Shown here piece after piece: positions 32,655 to 40,198 of a DNA stretch of 44,044 nt (positions within the stretch are counted from its first letter, which is position 1; each line of letters begins with the position of its first letter). Below the pieces are notes generated by a model, which was not told where the DNA came from, made no database searches, and saw only the letters and a list, made by a program, of their open reading frames with translations. The position numbers and the translations under genes were made by a program. Origin of the DNA: an uncultured Lachnospiraceae bacterium (GTDB taxonomy: Bacteria; Bacillota; Clostridia; Lachnospirales; Lachnospiraceae); contig CANQYY010000015.1 of the NCBI GenBank assembly GCA_947628225.1, positions 1 to 44,044 on the forward strand, given 5' to 3'.

Positions 32655-32713
32655 AGTCAACTGACTTATATTTGTATCAAAAGTATAAGTTATATTGGTG
32701 CTAAAGTCAACTG
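32655..32713 (-). promoter_or_regulatory. mecA promoter with repeated CAGTTGACT boxes
   Basis: On the minus strand, TTGACT (32710-32705), a 17-base spacer and TATACT (32687-32682). The 9-base box CAGTTGACT occurs over the -35 (32705-32713) and again in the 5' leader (32655-32663), 50 bases apart, so a regulator may bind both. Confidence 0.7.
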
Positions 32714-33077
32714 GTTAAGGCAAAAAAGTATCTGGAAATATTTATGTGTTTAAACGGTATGGATTTTCGCAGATACAACACTTGCCTCTTTCAAAGTCGT
32801 CAGGATATAATATAGTGGAAGGTAAAGCTGCACTGAAAAACAGGGAGGTGATAATAAGCGTACACTACATTAGGATAAATCAATGCAAAAAAAGCCATGT
32901 CAATTTTTTCGCAATTCTTTTTTTCTTTTTTATTCATTGTATTTAGTTACATTATAGTTATATTTCGGCAAAAAATTCACAAAAATAAACAGGCAGTCTT
33001 TACCTGGGAACTACAAAAGAATACATTTACATCACGGAACGCACTTTCTTTTATTGTAGTTTAAATAGGAGGAACAT
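32714..33077 (+). other. Intergenic region with promoter and possible tiny ORFs
   Basis: There is no conventional gene here. It holds TTGCCT (32782-32787), an 18-base spacer and TATAAT (32806-32811), then a perfect GGGAGGTGAT ribosome-binding site (32843-32852) without a well-spaced ATG. Two overlapping short frames could be read: 32 codons from GTG 32848, and 24 codons from ATG 32883 to 32957 with AGGA 7 bases upstream. Both are rich in Phe and Leu, start basic and would give small hydrophobic peptides. Confidence 0.4.
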
Positions 33078-33323
33078 ATGCAAAACAATCACTGGATACT
33101 GGAGGAAGCGGCATATGCCATAAAAAACGGAATACCCATTGATGTAGAAGGTATTTCCTACGATAATAAAAGTTCAAAAGAGCTTCTGAAGGTATTGGAA
33201 GAAGGGTCCTATATGCTGGATTATGAGGGAGATGCCCTCGGCCGCATTGTTGCCCTGCATGTTGACAGGGTGGGACCGTCTGAGAAACCGTCTTATAAAT
33301 CTTTGCGGTGTACAAAAAAATAG
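33078..33323 (+). CDS. Small protein of unknown function
   Basis: An 81-residue soluble protein without recognisable family. It has an acidic first half (ILEEAAYAIKNGIPIDVEGI), a central VLEEGSYMLDYEGD and a basic C-terminus (KPSYKSLRCTKK). ATG 33078 has AGGAGG at an ideal distance and a hairpin follows the stop, which supports a real gene. Confidence 0.7.
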   Translation: MQNNHWILEEAAYAIKNGIPIDVEGISYDNKSSKELLKVLEEGSYMLDYEGDALGRIVALHVDRVGPSEKPSYKSLRCTKK

Positions 33324-33334
33324 GCCGGAAAAGG

Positions 33335-33370
33335 GGCACGGAGGATTACGCGGCCTCCGTGCCTTATCCT
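33335..33370 (+). terminator. Terminator after the small gene
   Basis: GGCACGGAGG (33335-33344) and CCTCCGTGCC (33354-33363) form a perfect 10-bp stem with a 9-base loop. The following tract (TTATCCT) is only weakly T-rich. Confidence 0.7.
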
Positions 33371-33407
33371 AATTTATTCCTATTGGTAAAAAAATTTAAA
33401 AAAATTG

Positions 33408-33436
33408 TTGACAAAAAAAGTAGAACGGGTTATAAT
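33408..33436 (+). promoter_or_regulatory. Consensus promoter of the sulfur amino-acid operon
   Basis: TTGACA (33408-33413), a 17-base spacer and TATAAT (33431-33436): a full match to the sigma-A consensus. Such strength suggests control after initiation or by a repressor; both are suggested downstream. Confidence 0.92.
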
Positions 33437-33442
33437 CCTATT

Positions 33443-33475
33443 ATTCCTAGTAAAAAAGTATGAAAAATAGGAATT
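33443..33475 (+). promoter_or_regulatory. Candidate CymR-like operator
   Basis: ATTCCTA (33443-33449) and TAGGAAT (33468-33474) form an inverted repeat just downstream of the -10. The right half ATAGGAATT (33467-33475) matches the ATNGGAATT core of the CymR operator known for the Bacillus cysteine repressor. A further ATTCCTA lies upstream at 33376-33382. The position over the transcription start fits repression. No cymR gene is in the window. Confidence 0.45.
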
Positions 33476-33497
33476 AAAAAAGAAAGGAAGCAATACC

Positions 33498-33617
33498 ATG
33501 AAAAAGATACTAACGCAAAAAATAATGCAGAAAAAAATGTGTTGCTGTAGTTTCATGCAGATGTGTATGGCTATGGATTATTTTCATGCGTGTTGTTTCC
33601 CGCCAGATTGCAGATAA
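33498..33617 (+). CDS. Cys/Met-rich leader peptide of an attenuator
   Basis: A 39-codon ORF, too short for routine calling, with seven Cys codons (15, 16, 17, 23, 32, 33, 38) and seven Met codons (1, 10, 14, 20, 22, 24, 26). It begins MKKILTQKIMQKKMCCCSFM. AGAAAGGAAG lies 7 bases upstream of the ATG. It lies between the operon promoter and a perfect terminator and precedes genes for making, converting and importing sulfur amino acids. The natural reading is a leader peptide whose translation senses charged tRNA-Cys and/or tRNA-Met. No secreted or toxin-like features were seen. Confidence 0.85.
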   Translation: MKKILTQKIMQKKMCCCSFMQMCMAMDYFHACCFPPDCR

Positions 33618-33635
33618 AAAATGCAAATACATATG

Positions 33636-33671
33636 GCGCAGATACATTACGCATGTATCTGCGCTTTTTAT
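33636..33671 (+). terminator. Attenuator terminator of the sulfur operon
   Basis: A perfect 12-bp stem, GCGCAGATACAT (33636-33647) with ATGTATCTGCGC (33653-33664), has a 5-base loop and is followed by TTTTTATT. It starts 18 bases after the leader stop codon and ends 51 bases before the first structural gene. The competing helix CATGCGTG (33585-33592) with TACGCATG (33648-33655) would destroy it; a second option is 33556-33566 with 33653-33663, with four wobbles. Confidence 0.92.
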
Positions 33672-33721
33672 TGTATAAACAGGTTCGCTTTGTTAAAACA
33701 AAAACAGAAAGGAATGCGACT

Positions 33722-34885
33722 ATGAGTCAATTTAAAAATCATTCAATAAATACAAAATTAATACATGGAGGAATTTCATCAGATGAGGCAACAGGGTCAG
33801 TAAATATTCCGATTTATCAGACTTCTACTTTTAAGCAGGAAATACCGGGTGTGCATAAAGGATATGAATATTCGAGAACCGGCAATCCTACAAGAGAAGC
33901 GTTGGAAAATTTGATAGCAGAACTGGAGGAGGGGATAGCAGGATTCGCCTTTGCTTCCGGTCTGGCGGCAATTACTGTCGTACTCAGTCTGTTTCGGGCA
34001 GGCGACAAGCTGGTCGTTTCGGATAACGTATATGGAGGAACTTTTCGGGTAATGGATAAGGTTTTTCAAAATTTTGGCATCGAATATATTTTGGTAGATA
34101 CTACCGATAGTGAAAAAATAGAAGCCGCCATAGATGAAAACGTAAAGGCAGTTTATATTGAAACTCCGACCAATCCACTTCTTGGCATTACAGATATCCG
34201 TACTGTGGCAAAGCTGGCAAAGAAAAAGCACATTCTCACTATTGTGGATAATACATTTTACACCCCCTATTTGCAAAGACCAATTTTGGAGGGCGCCGAT
34301 ATTGTCATTCACAGTGCGACAAAGTATCTGGGAGGGCATAGTGATCTGGTAGCAGGTCTGGTTGTCGTAAATGACAAAGAACTGGCAGAAAAAATTGCCT
34401 TTTTGCAAAATGCTACCGGGGGAGTGCTTTCCCCCTTTGATTCCTTTTTACTTATCCGGGGAATCAAAACACTGGGTGTCCGGTTGGATCGGCATGTGAA
34501 AAATGCAGAGAAGCTGGCACAGTTTCTGCAGGGGCATCCCGAGGTAAAAAAAGTATACTATCCGGGTCTAAAAGACCATCCGGGATATGAAGTGAATAAA
34601 AAGCAGGCAAAGAACGGCGGCGCCATGATTTCGTTTGAACTGACGGAAAACCATGATATCCATACATTTTTCAGGAATCTTCATATCATTAGTCTGGCAG
34701 AAAGTCTGGGGGGAGTGGAATCCCTTATCTGCCATCCGGCATCTATGACCCATGCGGCGATTCCGGAAAAAATCAGGGACTCGGTAGGAATTACAAAGGG
34801 ACTTCTCCGTTTTTCCGTTGGAATTGAACAAGAGGAGGAATTACAACAGGATTTGGAGCAGGCGATCGCCGCATCACGGATCTGA
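33722..34885 (+). CDS. Cystathionine gamma-lyase / gamma-synthase family enzyme
   Basis: A 387-residue PLP enzyme of the Cys/Met metabolism family. The PLP Lys201 lies in HSATKYLGGHSD; YSRTGNPTR, FASGLAAI and IETPTNPLL match the cofactor and substrate loops. Sequence alone does not separate lyase (cystathionine to cysteine) from synthase (O-acylhomoserine to cystathionine). The adjacent MccA-like gene favours a MccB-like lyase in reverse transsulfuration. I chose ATG 33722, with AAAGGA 8 bases upstream; an in-frame ATG at 33563 would lie in the leader, upstream of the terminator. First structural gene after the attenuator. Confidence 0.93.
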   Translation: MSQFKNHSINTKLIHGGISSDEATGSVNIPIYQTSTFKQEIPGVHKGYEYSRTGNPTREALENLIAELEEGIAGFAFASGLAAITVVLSLFRAGDKLVVSDNVYGGTFRVMDKVFQNFGIEYILVDTTDSEKIEAAIDENVKAVYIETPTNPLLGITDIRTVAKLAKKKHILTIVDNTFYTPYLQRPILEGADIVIHSATKYLGGHSDLVAGLVVVNDKELAEKIAFLQNATGGVLSPFDSFLLIRGIKTLGVRLDRHVKNAEKLAQFLQGHPEVKKVYYPGLKDHPGYEVNKKQAKNGGAMISFELTENHDIHTFFRNLHIISLAESLGGVESLICHPASMTHAAIPEKIRDSVGITKGLLRFSVGIEQEEELQQDLEQAIAASRI

Positions 34886-34899
34886 AGGAGGAAGTTTCG

Positions 34900-35817
34900 A
34901 TGAAATATTATGAATCCGCACAGGATATGATAGGCGATACTCCCATGGTAAGGCTTCCCCATATGGAAGCCGGTCTTAGGCTAAAAATATTTGCAAAATT
35001 GGAATTATGTAATCCGTCGGGCAGCGTAAAAGACCGTATCGGGAAATATATGATAGAGGATGCTGAGAAAAAGGGATTGCTGAAACCGGGCTTTACAATC
35101 GTGGAAGCCACAGCGGGAAATACCGGGTTAGGAATAGCTTTTGCCGCATTAAACAGAGGTTACCGGGTAGTGTTTGTTGTGCCGGATAAATTTTCGATAG
35201 AGAAACAGCAGTTGATGAAAGCGCTGGGAGCTGAACTTGTACATACACCGAGAAAGAATGGCATGCGGGGGGCAATAGAGAAGGCGGAGCAGCTGCGAAA
35301 GCAAATTCCCGGGGCTGTTTCTCTGGAGCAGTTTAAAAATGAGAGCAATCCACTGGCGCACTACGAAACAACCGGACCGGAAATCTATGAAGCGCTGGAT
35401 GGAAATATCGACTATATAGTGTTAGGCGCCGGAAGCGGCGGAACCTTTACAGGAATCGTAAAGTATTTGAAAGAAAAAAATCCGAAGATACAGGGGATTT
35501 TAGCAGACCCCCTTGGCTCTACTATAGGAGGCGGAGAACACGGCGATTACAATATAGAAGGAATTGGAAATGATTTTATTGCAGACACAATGGACATGAG
35601 CCTTGTAGATGAAGTAATCAAGGTGTCGGATGAAGAGGCCTTTTATGCATCCCGCGAATTGGCAAAAAGAGAGGGGATATTTGCCGGAAGCTCCTCTGGC
35701 GCAGCATTGGCCGCCGCCATGAAGCTGGCGGAAACAAAAGATAGTGGAAATATTGTTGTGGTATTTCCGGACAGGGGCGATCGATATTTCAGCGCCCACT
35801 TATATGACGGTAAATGA
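34900..35817 (+). CDS. Cystathionine beta-synthase / cysteine synthase family (MccA-like)
   Basis: A 305-residue PLP enzyme of the fold-type II beta family. The PLP Lys44 lies in NPSGSVKDRIGKY; the substrate loop TAGNTGLGIA and the phosphate-binding GAGSGGTFTG are intact. There is no haem or CBS-pair domain. It could condense O-acetylserine or serine with homocysteine to cystathionine (MccA), or make cysteine from sulfide (CysK). It lies 14 bases after the gamma-lyase gene and its stop overlaps the frame in front of metN. The pair would convert methionine-derived homocysteine to cysteine. Confidence 0.9.
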   Translation: MKYYESAQDMIGDTPMVRLPHMEAGLRLKIFAKLELCNPSGSVKDRIGKYMIEDAEKKGLLKPGFTIVEATAGNTGLGIAFAALNRGYRVVFVVPDKFSIEKQQLMKALGAELVHTPRKNGMRGAIEKAEQLRKQIPGAVSLEQFKNESNPLAHYETTGPEIYEALDGNIDYIVLGAGSGGTFTGIVKYLKEKNPKIQGILADPLGSTIGGGEHGDYNIEGIGNDFIADTMDMSLVDEVIKVSDEEAFYASRELAKREGIFAGSSSGAALAAAMKLAETKDSGNIVVVFPDRGDRYFSAHLYDGK

Positions 35818-35831
35818 AAGGTGGTGTAACC

Positions 35832-36866
35832 ATGGGTGAAGAAACAGAGATTTTCTGGCTGGAGCATATATCAAAGGTTTTCCGGGATAAAAACGCAGAA
35901 GTTACAGCGATAGATGATGTCAGCCTTAGTATCCGCAAGGGAGAAGTGTTTGGCATCATTGGCATGAGTGGCGCCGGTAAAAGCACGCTGGTTCGGACAC
36001 TGAACCGGCTGGAGAAGGTGACAGAAGGAACCGTTTTCTTTGATGGGGAAAATCTGGGAGAATTGTCGGAGAAAAAGCTTCGCAAGGTCAGACAATCCAT
36101 GGCCATGATATTTCAGAATTTTAATCTTTTAATGCAGAAAAACGTATTGGCCAATGTGATGCTTCCTATGAAAATAGCTAAAGTAGAAAGGAAAGAGCGG
36201 CGGGAACGTGCCATGGAAATGCTGCGGATCGTAGGACTGGAAAGCAGGGCGAAAGCATATCCGGCACAGTTATCCGGCGGACAGCGGCAGAGAGTTGCCA
36301 TTGCCAGAGCCTTGTCCATGAATCCAAAGGTGCTGCTCTGTGACGAAGCCACCAGCGCTTTAGATCCAAAAATCACGGAGGAGATTTTGACGCTGTTAAA
36401 AGAAATTAATCAGAAAATGGGGCTTACCATTGTCATTATTACCCATGAGATGTCAGTGGTAGAAAAAATCTGTGACCGGGTTGCCATTATCGACAGCGGA
36501 AAGCTGGCAGAGGCAGGGCCGGTGCAGGAAATCTTTACAAATCCGAAAACAGAAGCGGCAAAACATCTTGTGCTTCCATCAAAACAGGAACTGAGTAATC
36601 CGTTCCATATGACAGATAAAAGATGCGTCCGTATTGCCTTCGACGGGCTTACCGCAAACGAACCGATTATTGCGAATCTTGTACAGGATACCGGAGAAAA
36701 GGTCAATATTCTCTGCGCTGATACAAGAAGCGTCGGTGGGGTGGCATTCGGGCAGATGATAGTAGAATTGCCAAAAAACCCGGAGGCGGCACAACGGGTA
36801 TTGGAATATTTTAAGCAGGCAGGAGTAGTTACTGCCGAGGTTGAAAGAAAGGAGGAAAGATTATGA
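35832..36866 (+). CDS. metN: MetN, methionine ABC transporter ATPase
   Basis: A 344-residue ATPase of the MetNIQ importer. Walker A GMSGAGKS, the signature LSGGQRQRVAIARA, Walker B VLLCDEATSALD and the His switch VIITHEM are intact. The C-terminal NIL domain (from about 265, FDGLTANEPIIANLVQDTGE) binds methionine and allows trans-inhibition. ATG 35832 has AAAGGTGG upstream; an ATG at 35814 overlaps the previous stop. It overlaps metI by 4 bases. Confidence 0.96.
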   Translation: MGEETEIFWLEHISKVFRDKNAEVTAIDDVSLSIRKGEVFGIIGMSGAGKSTLVRTLNRLEKVTEGTVFFDGENLGELSEKKLRKVRQSMAMIFQNFNLLMQKNVLANVMLPMKIAKVERKERRERAMEMLRIVGLESRAKAYPAQLSGGQRQRVAIARALSMNPKVLLCDEATSALDPKITEEILTLLKEINQKMGLTIVIITHEMSVVEKICDRVAIIDSGKLAEAGPVQEIFTNPKTEAAKHLVLPSKQELSNPFHMTDKRCVRIAFDGLTANEPIIANLVQDTGEKVNILCADTRSVGGVAFGQMIVELPKNPEAAQRVLEYFKQAGVVTAEVERKEERL

Positions 36867-37516
36867 CACAACAGATTTGGGAAATGATTGGCAAGGGAGT
36901 GTTAGAAACCCTGCAGATGACAATTATATCCACAATATTAGCCTATGTTGCGGGACTGCCGCTGGGAATTGTTCTGGTGATAACGGATAAAGGACATATT
37001 TTGCCAAACCGGTTTGTAAATGGGATTATCGGAGCCCTTGTAAACATTTTCCGCTCGATTCCTTTTCTTATCCTGCTGGTATTCTTAATACCGTTTACCA
37101 GATGGATAACCGGCGCTTCAATCGGAACAACGGCGACGATCGTTCCACTGACAGTTGGCGCAATACCGATTATTGCAAGAATGGTGGAATCTTCCTTAAA
37201 AGAAGTGCCGGCGGGGATTATTGAGGCAGCGCAGGCGATGGGGGCTTCCCCCCATGAGATTGTAATGCGCTTTTTATTGCCGGAAGCAGTGCCTTCCCTT
37301 CTTTTGGGGGGAGCAATCAATCTGGCAACAGTTCTTGGCTATTCTGCCATGGCAGGATGTATCGGCGGCGGCGGTCTGGGCGCGATAGCATTAAATTATG
37401 GATACTACCGGTATCAGACAGATGTTTTGTGGGTGACCGTGGCCATACTGATTATTATCATGCAGATTTTTCAGGAAGCGGGAACCAGGCTTTCTGTTAA
37501 TCAAAGACATTCATAA
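36863..37516 (+). CDS. metI: MetI, methionine ABC transporter permease
   Basis: A 217-residue permease with about five membrane segments. The EAA loop that docks on MetN is visible (IEAAQAMGASPHEIVMRFLL). The gene overlaps metN by 4 bases and ends 28 bases before metQ, so all three are cotranscribed. Confidence 0.96.
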   Translation: MTQQIWEMIGKGVLETLQMTIISTILAYVAGLPLGIVLVITDKGHILPNRFVNGIIGALVNIFRSIPFLILLVFLIPFTRWITGASIGTTATIVPLTVGAIPIIARMVESSLKEVPAGIIEAAQAMGASPHEIVMRFLLPEAVPSLLLGGAINLATVLGYSAMAGCIGGGGLGAIALNYGYYRYQTDVLWVTVAILIIIMQIFQEAGTRLSVNQRHS

Positions 37517-37544
37517 AAATAATTAGATTAGGAGGAAAAGAAAC

Positions 37545-38390
37545 ATGAAAAAAATTTTATCATTCGTATTTGCAGCAGTATTAACATTAGGTACTTTAAC
37601 AGGCTGCGGAGATAATAATACTTCTGCCTCGGGAGAAAATCCGGATGCTACAGCAGAGAGCAGCCAGACTATTACGATAGGGGCTTCGCTTACTCCTCAC
37701 GCCGAAATTCTGGAGCAGGCAAAGAAAATTTTAGAGGGCGACGGAATTACATTGAATATTGTAAAAATTGAGGACACGGTAACACCAAATACCGGATTGG
37801 CAGAGGGAAGCCTGGATGCAAACTTTTTCCAGCATCAGCCGTATCTGGATGACTTTAATAAAGAAAACGGAACCGAATTAGTATCGGTCGGGAAAGTACA
37901 CTATGAGCCGTTTGGCGTTTATGCCGGAAAAACAAAAAGTCTGGATGCGCTTCCGGACGGAGCAACCGTTGCCGTGCCAAATAATGTTACGAACGAGGCG
38001 AGAGCTCTTCTTTTGTTACAGCAGGAGGGACTTCTTACGCTGAAAGATGGCGTGGATATTAAAGCAACCGTAAATGATATTGTAGAAAATAAAAAGAATT
38101 TGCAATTTAAGGAAATTGCGCCGGAGCAGTTAGTACGTTCCCTGCCGGATGTGGATGTAGCGGTCATCAATGGAAATTATGCTATTGAGGGCGGCCTTCA
38201 TGTAAAGGATGCGCTGGCAGTAGAGTCCGACCAGTCGATAGCGGCAAAAACATATGCCAATATTGTTGCAGTACAGAAAAAGGATGAGAATAATGAAGCG
38301 ATTAAAAAACTGGTAGAAGTGCTTCAGAGCGAAGAAATTAAAAAATATATTACCGATACATATGATGGCGCGGTAGTACCGATTAACTAA
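37545..38390 (+). CDS. metQ: MetQ, methionine-binding lipoprotein
   Basis: A 281-residue NlpA/MetQ-family substrate-binding protein. A signal peptide ends in the lipobox LTGC (Cys at about 21), so it is lipid-anchored outside the membrane. Typical motifs are GASLTPHAEILEQ, DANFFQHQPYLDDFN and HYEPFGVYAGK. AGGAGG precedes the ATG. It may bind methionine in one or both isomers, or a related sulfur compound. Confidence 0.96.
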   Translation: MKKILSFVFAAVLTLGTLTGCGDNNTSASGENPDATAESSQTITIGASLTPHAEILEQAKKILEGDGITLNIVKIEDTVTPNTGLAEGSLDANFFQHQPYLDDFNKENGTELVSVGKVHYEPFGVYAGKTKSLDALPDGATVAVPNNVTNEARALLLLQQEGLLTLKDGVDIKATVNDIVENKKNLQFKEIAPEQLVRSLPDVDVAVINGNYAIEGGLHVKDALAVESDQSIAAKTYANIVAVQKKDENNEAIKKLVEVLQSEEIKKYITDTYDGAVVPIN

Positions 38391-38420
38391 AAACAATGGA
38401 TATGAAAGGAGATAGAAAAA

Positions 38421-38975
38421 ATGGCAAGGGTAAAATTATTAGAGTTAAACGAGGTAACCGGAAAAGAAAAGGAAGCATATGAAGAGCTGGCGGGAAGAAA
38501 TGCCGTGACAAATATGAAAAAAGCGCTGTTACAGGATTATGCCACCTATGATGCTTTTATGGGATGGTATACCTCCTGGGATCGTTTAGTTGAGGTTGTT
38601 GGAGAAAAGGCGGCAACCATTTATGCGCATTCCGTTTCTACGACAAACGGATGCCTGTTATGCTCGTTGTTTTTTATCAGCGATTTGAAAGCGCTGGGGC
38701 TTGACCCGAATAAGCTGGAATTTGATGAAAAGGAGGAATTGTTGGTACAGCTTGGGCAGCAGATTGTCAAGGATCCGACGGCGGTATCTGACGAGCTGAT
38801 CGACAGCCTGAAAAAATTCTTTAATGACAAAGAGCTTGTTGTTATTGTAGGCTTTGGAGCACAGATGATTGCTACCAATAATTTTAACTCTGTATTAAAG
38901 ATAGATTTAGATAACCGGCTGCTTCCGATTCAGGGAGAGTTTAAACCGGCAACATGGAGAGAAAATATTCAGTAA
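38421..38975 (+). CDS. AhpD-like carboxymuconolactone decarboxylase family protein
   Basis: A 184-residue helical protein with a CxxC redox motif (TTNGCLLCSLFFI). In AhpD peroxidases the motif is ExxxCxxCxxxH; here the final His is Phe or another residue and the preceding Glu is absent, so classical peroxidase activity is doubtful. AAAGGAG precedes the ATG. It sits between metQ and an alcohol dehydrogenase in the sulfur operon and may handle a thiol or peroxide side-product. Confidence 0.82.
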   Translation: MARVKLLELNEVTGKEKEAYEELAGRNAVTNMKKALLQDYATYDAFMGWYTSWDRLVEVVGEKAATIYAHSVSTTNGCLLCSLFFISDLKALGLDPNKLEFDEKEELLVQLGQQIVKDPTAVSDELIDSLKKFFNDKELVVIVGFGAQMIATNNFNSVLKIDLDNRLLPIQGEFKPATWRENIQ

Positions 38976-38996
38976 TGCGAAGAAAGGAAAGGAACA

Positions 38997-40163
38997 ATGG
39001 TTAATTTTCAATATCATAACCCTGCTAAAATTATATTTGGACAGGGAGCGGAAAATGAGTTACAACGGCTGTTTAAGGAAGAAAAAGCGACTTCCGTCCT
39101 GATGGTTTACAGCGGAGATTTTATTAAGGAACTTGGTATTTATGATACCGTGGAGGGAATTTGCCAAAAATCAGGAATTGCTTTTTATGAAAATGGAATG
39201 GTTGTTCCGAATCCTTCTGTGGAACTGGTACGCGAGCTAGTGGCGATTGGCAGAGAGAAAAAGGTTGATTTTGTTCTTGCTGTAGGCGGTGGAAGCGCCA
39301 TTGACACAGCAAAAGCAGCTGCGCTGGGCATTCCGTATGAGGGAGATGTCTGGGACTTCTTTGATAAGGGTGTCCTGCCCGAAGAGGTTTTACCGACCGG
39401 CGTTATTTCCACTCTGCCTACCAGTGGCTCGGAAACTTCAAATTGCGCCATTATTTCCAACGGAAAGTGGAAATTAGGCTTTGAAGATGACCGGATTATT
39501 CCGAAATTTGCTATTATGAATCCACAATATACAATAGGATTGCCGGCATATCAGACCTCCTGCGGAGTGGCAGATATTTTATCCCATTTGTTGGAACGTT
39601 ATTTTTCAGATGTGAGTCATACGGATGTCACGGATTATTTGCTGGAGGGAGCCATTAATGCGCTGCTTGTGAATGGGGATAGATTGATGAAAAATCCCAA
39701 AAATCCGGATGCCAGGGCAGAAATTCAGTGGCTTGCCTCGATTGCCCACAACAATCTTTTAGATACCGGAAGAATAGCAGATTGGGGTTCTCACCGTATT
39801 GAGCATGAATTAAGCGCCCAATATGGCATTACTCACGGAGAGGGCATGGCGGTGGTACTGGTGGCATGGACGAAGTATATAGCGAAAATAAAGCCGTGGA
39901 AGCTGGCACAGCTTGCCAACCGTGTCTTTCATGTGGATAATTGGAATCATACAGAGGAAGAAATGGCAGAACTATTATCGGAAAAGCTGAAAGAATTTTT
40001 TGTGTCACTAAAATTAAAAACCTCATTGTCAGAGCTATCGATTGGCACGGAGCATTTTGAAGAAATGGCGGACCGGGCGACAAAGAATGGTAAAAATACA
40101 GTAGGACATTATGTTCCTCTGGACAGAGAAAAATTTCAGGCGATATTAAGATTGGCTCTTTAA
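38997..40163 (+). CDS. Iron-containing alcohol dehydrogenase
   Basis: A 388-residue group III dehydrogenase of the BdhA/YqhD type. It has the N-terminal NPAKIIFGQGAENEL, the NAD(P)-binding GGGSAIDTAKAAA and PTSGSETSNCAI. Metal ligands are visible as Asp and His in CGVADILSHLLE, His in GSHRIEHELS and His in GITHGEGMAVV. It probably reduces aldehydes. It lies 21 bases after the AhpD-like gene in the same operon. A link to sulfur metabolism is not evident from the sequence. Confidence 0.93.
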   Translation: MVNFQYHNPAKIIFGQGAENELQRLFKEEKATSVLMVYSGDFIKELGIYDTVEGICQKSGIAFYENGMVVPNPSVELVRELVAIGREKKVDFVLAVGGGSAIDTAKAAALGIPYEGDVWDFFDKGVLPEEVLPTGVISTLPTSGSETSNCAIISNGKWKLGFEDDRIIPKFAIMNPQYTIGLPAYQTSCGVADILSHLLERYFSDVSHTDVTDYLLEGAINALLVNGDRLMKNPKNPDARAEIQWLASIAHNNLLDTGRIADWGSHRIEHELSAQYGITHGEGMAVVLVAWTKYIAKIKPWKLAQLANRVFHVDNWNHTEEEMAELLSEKLKEFFVSLKLKTSLSELSIGTEHFEEMADRATKNGKNTVGHYVPLDREKFQAILRLAL

Positions 40164-40198
40164 ACTGACAGGGAAGCGTTCCTGAAAAGGAGAAAAGG

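Noticed and set aside
33475..33721. S-box (SAM) or T-box riboswitch before the sulfur operon
   Set aside because: The leader between promoter and first gene is short and lacks the T-box sequence and the multi-helix S-box core. The Cys/Met-rich ORF and terminator explain it better.
33563..33721. N-terminal extension of the gamma-lyase gene from an upstream ATG
   Set aside because: It would start inside the leader ORF and span the terminator, has no ribosome-binding site, and the family N-terminus begins at 33722.
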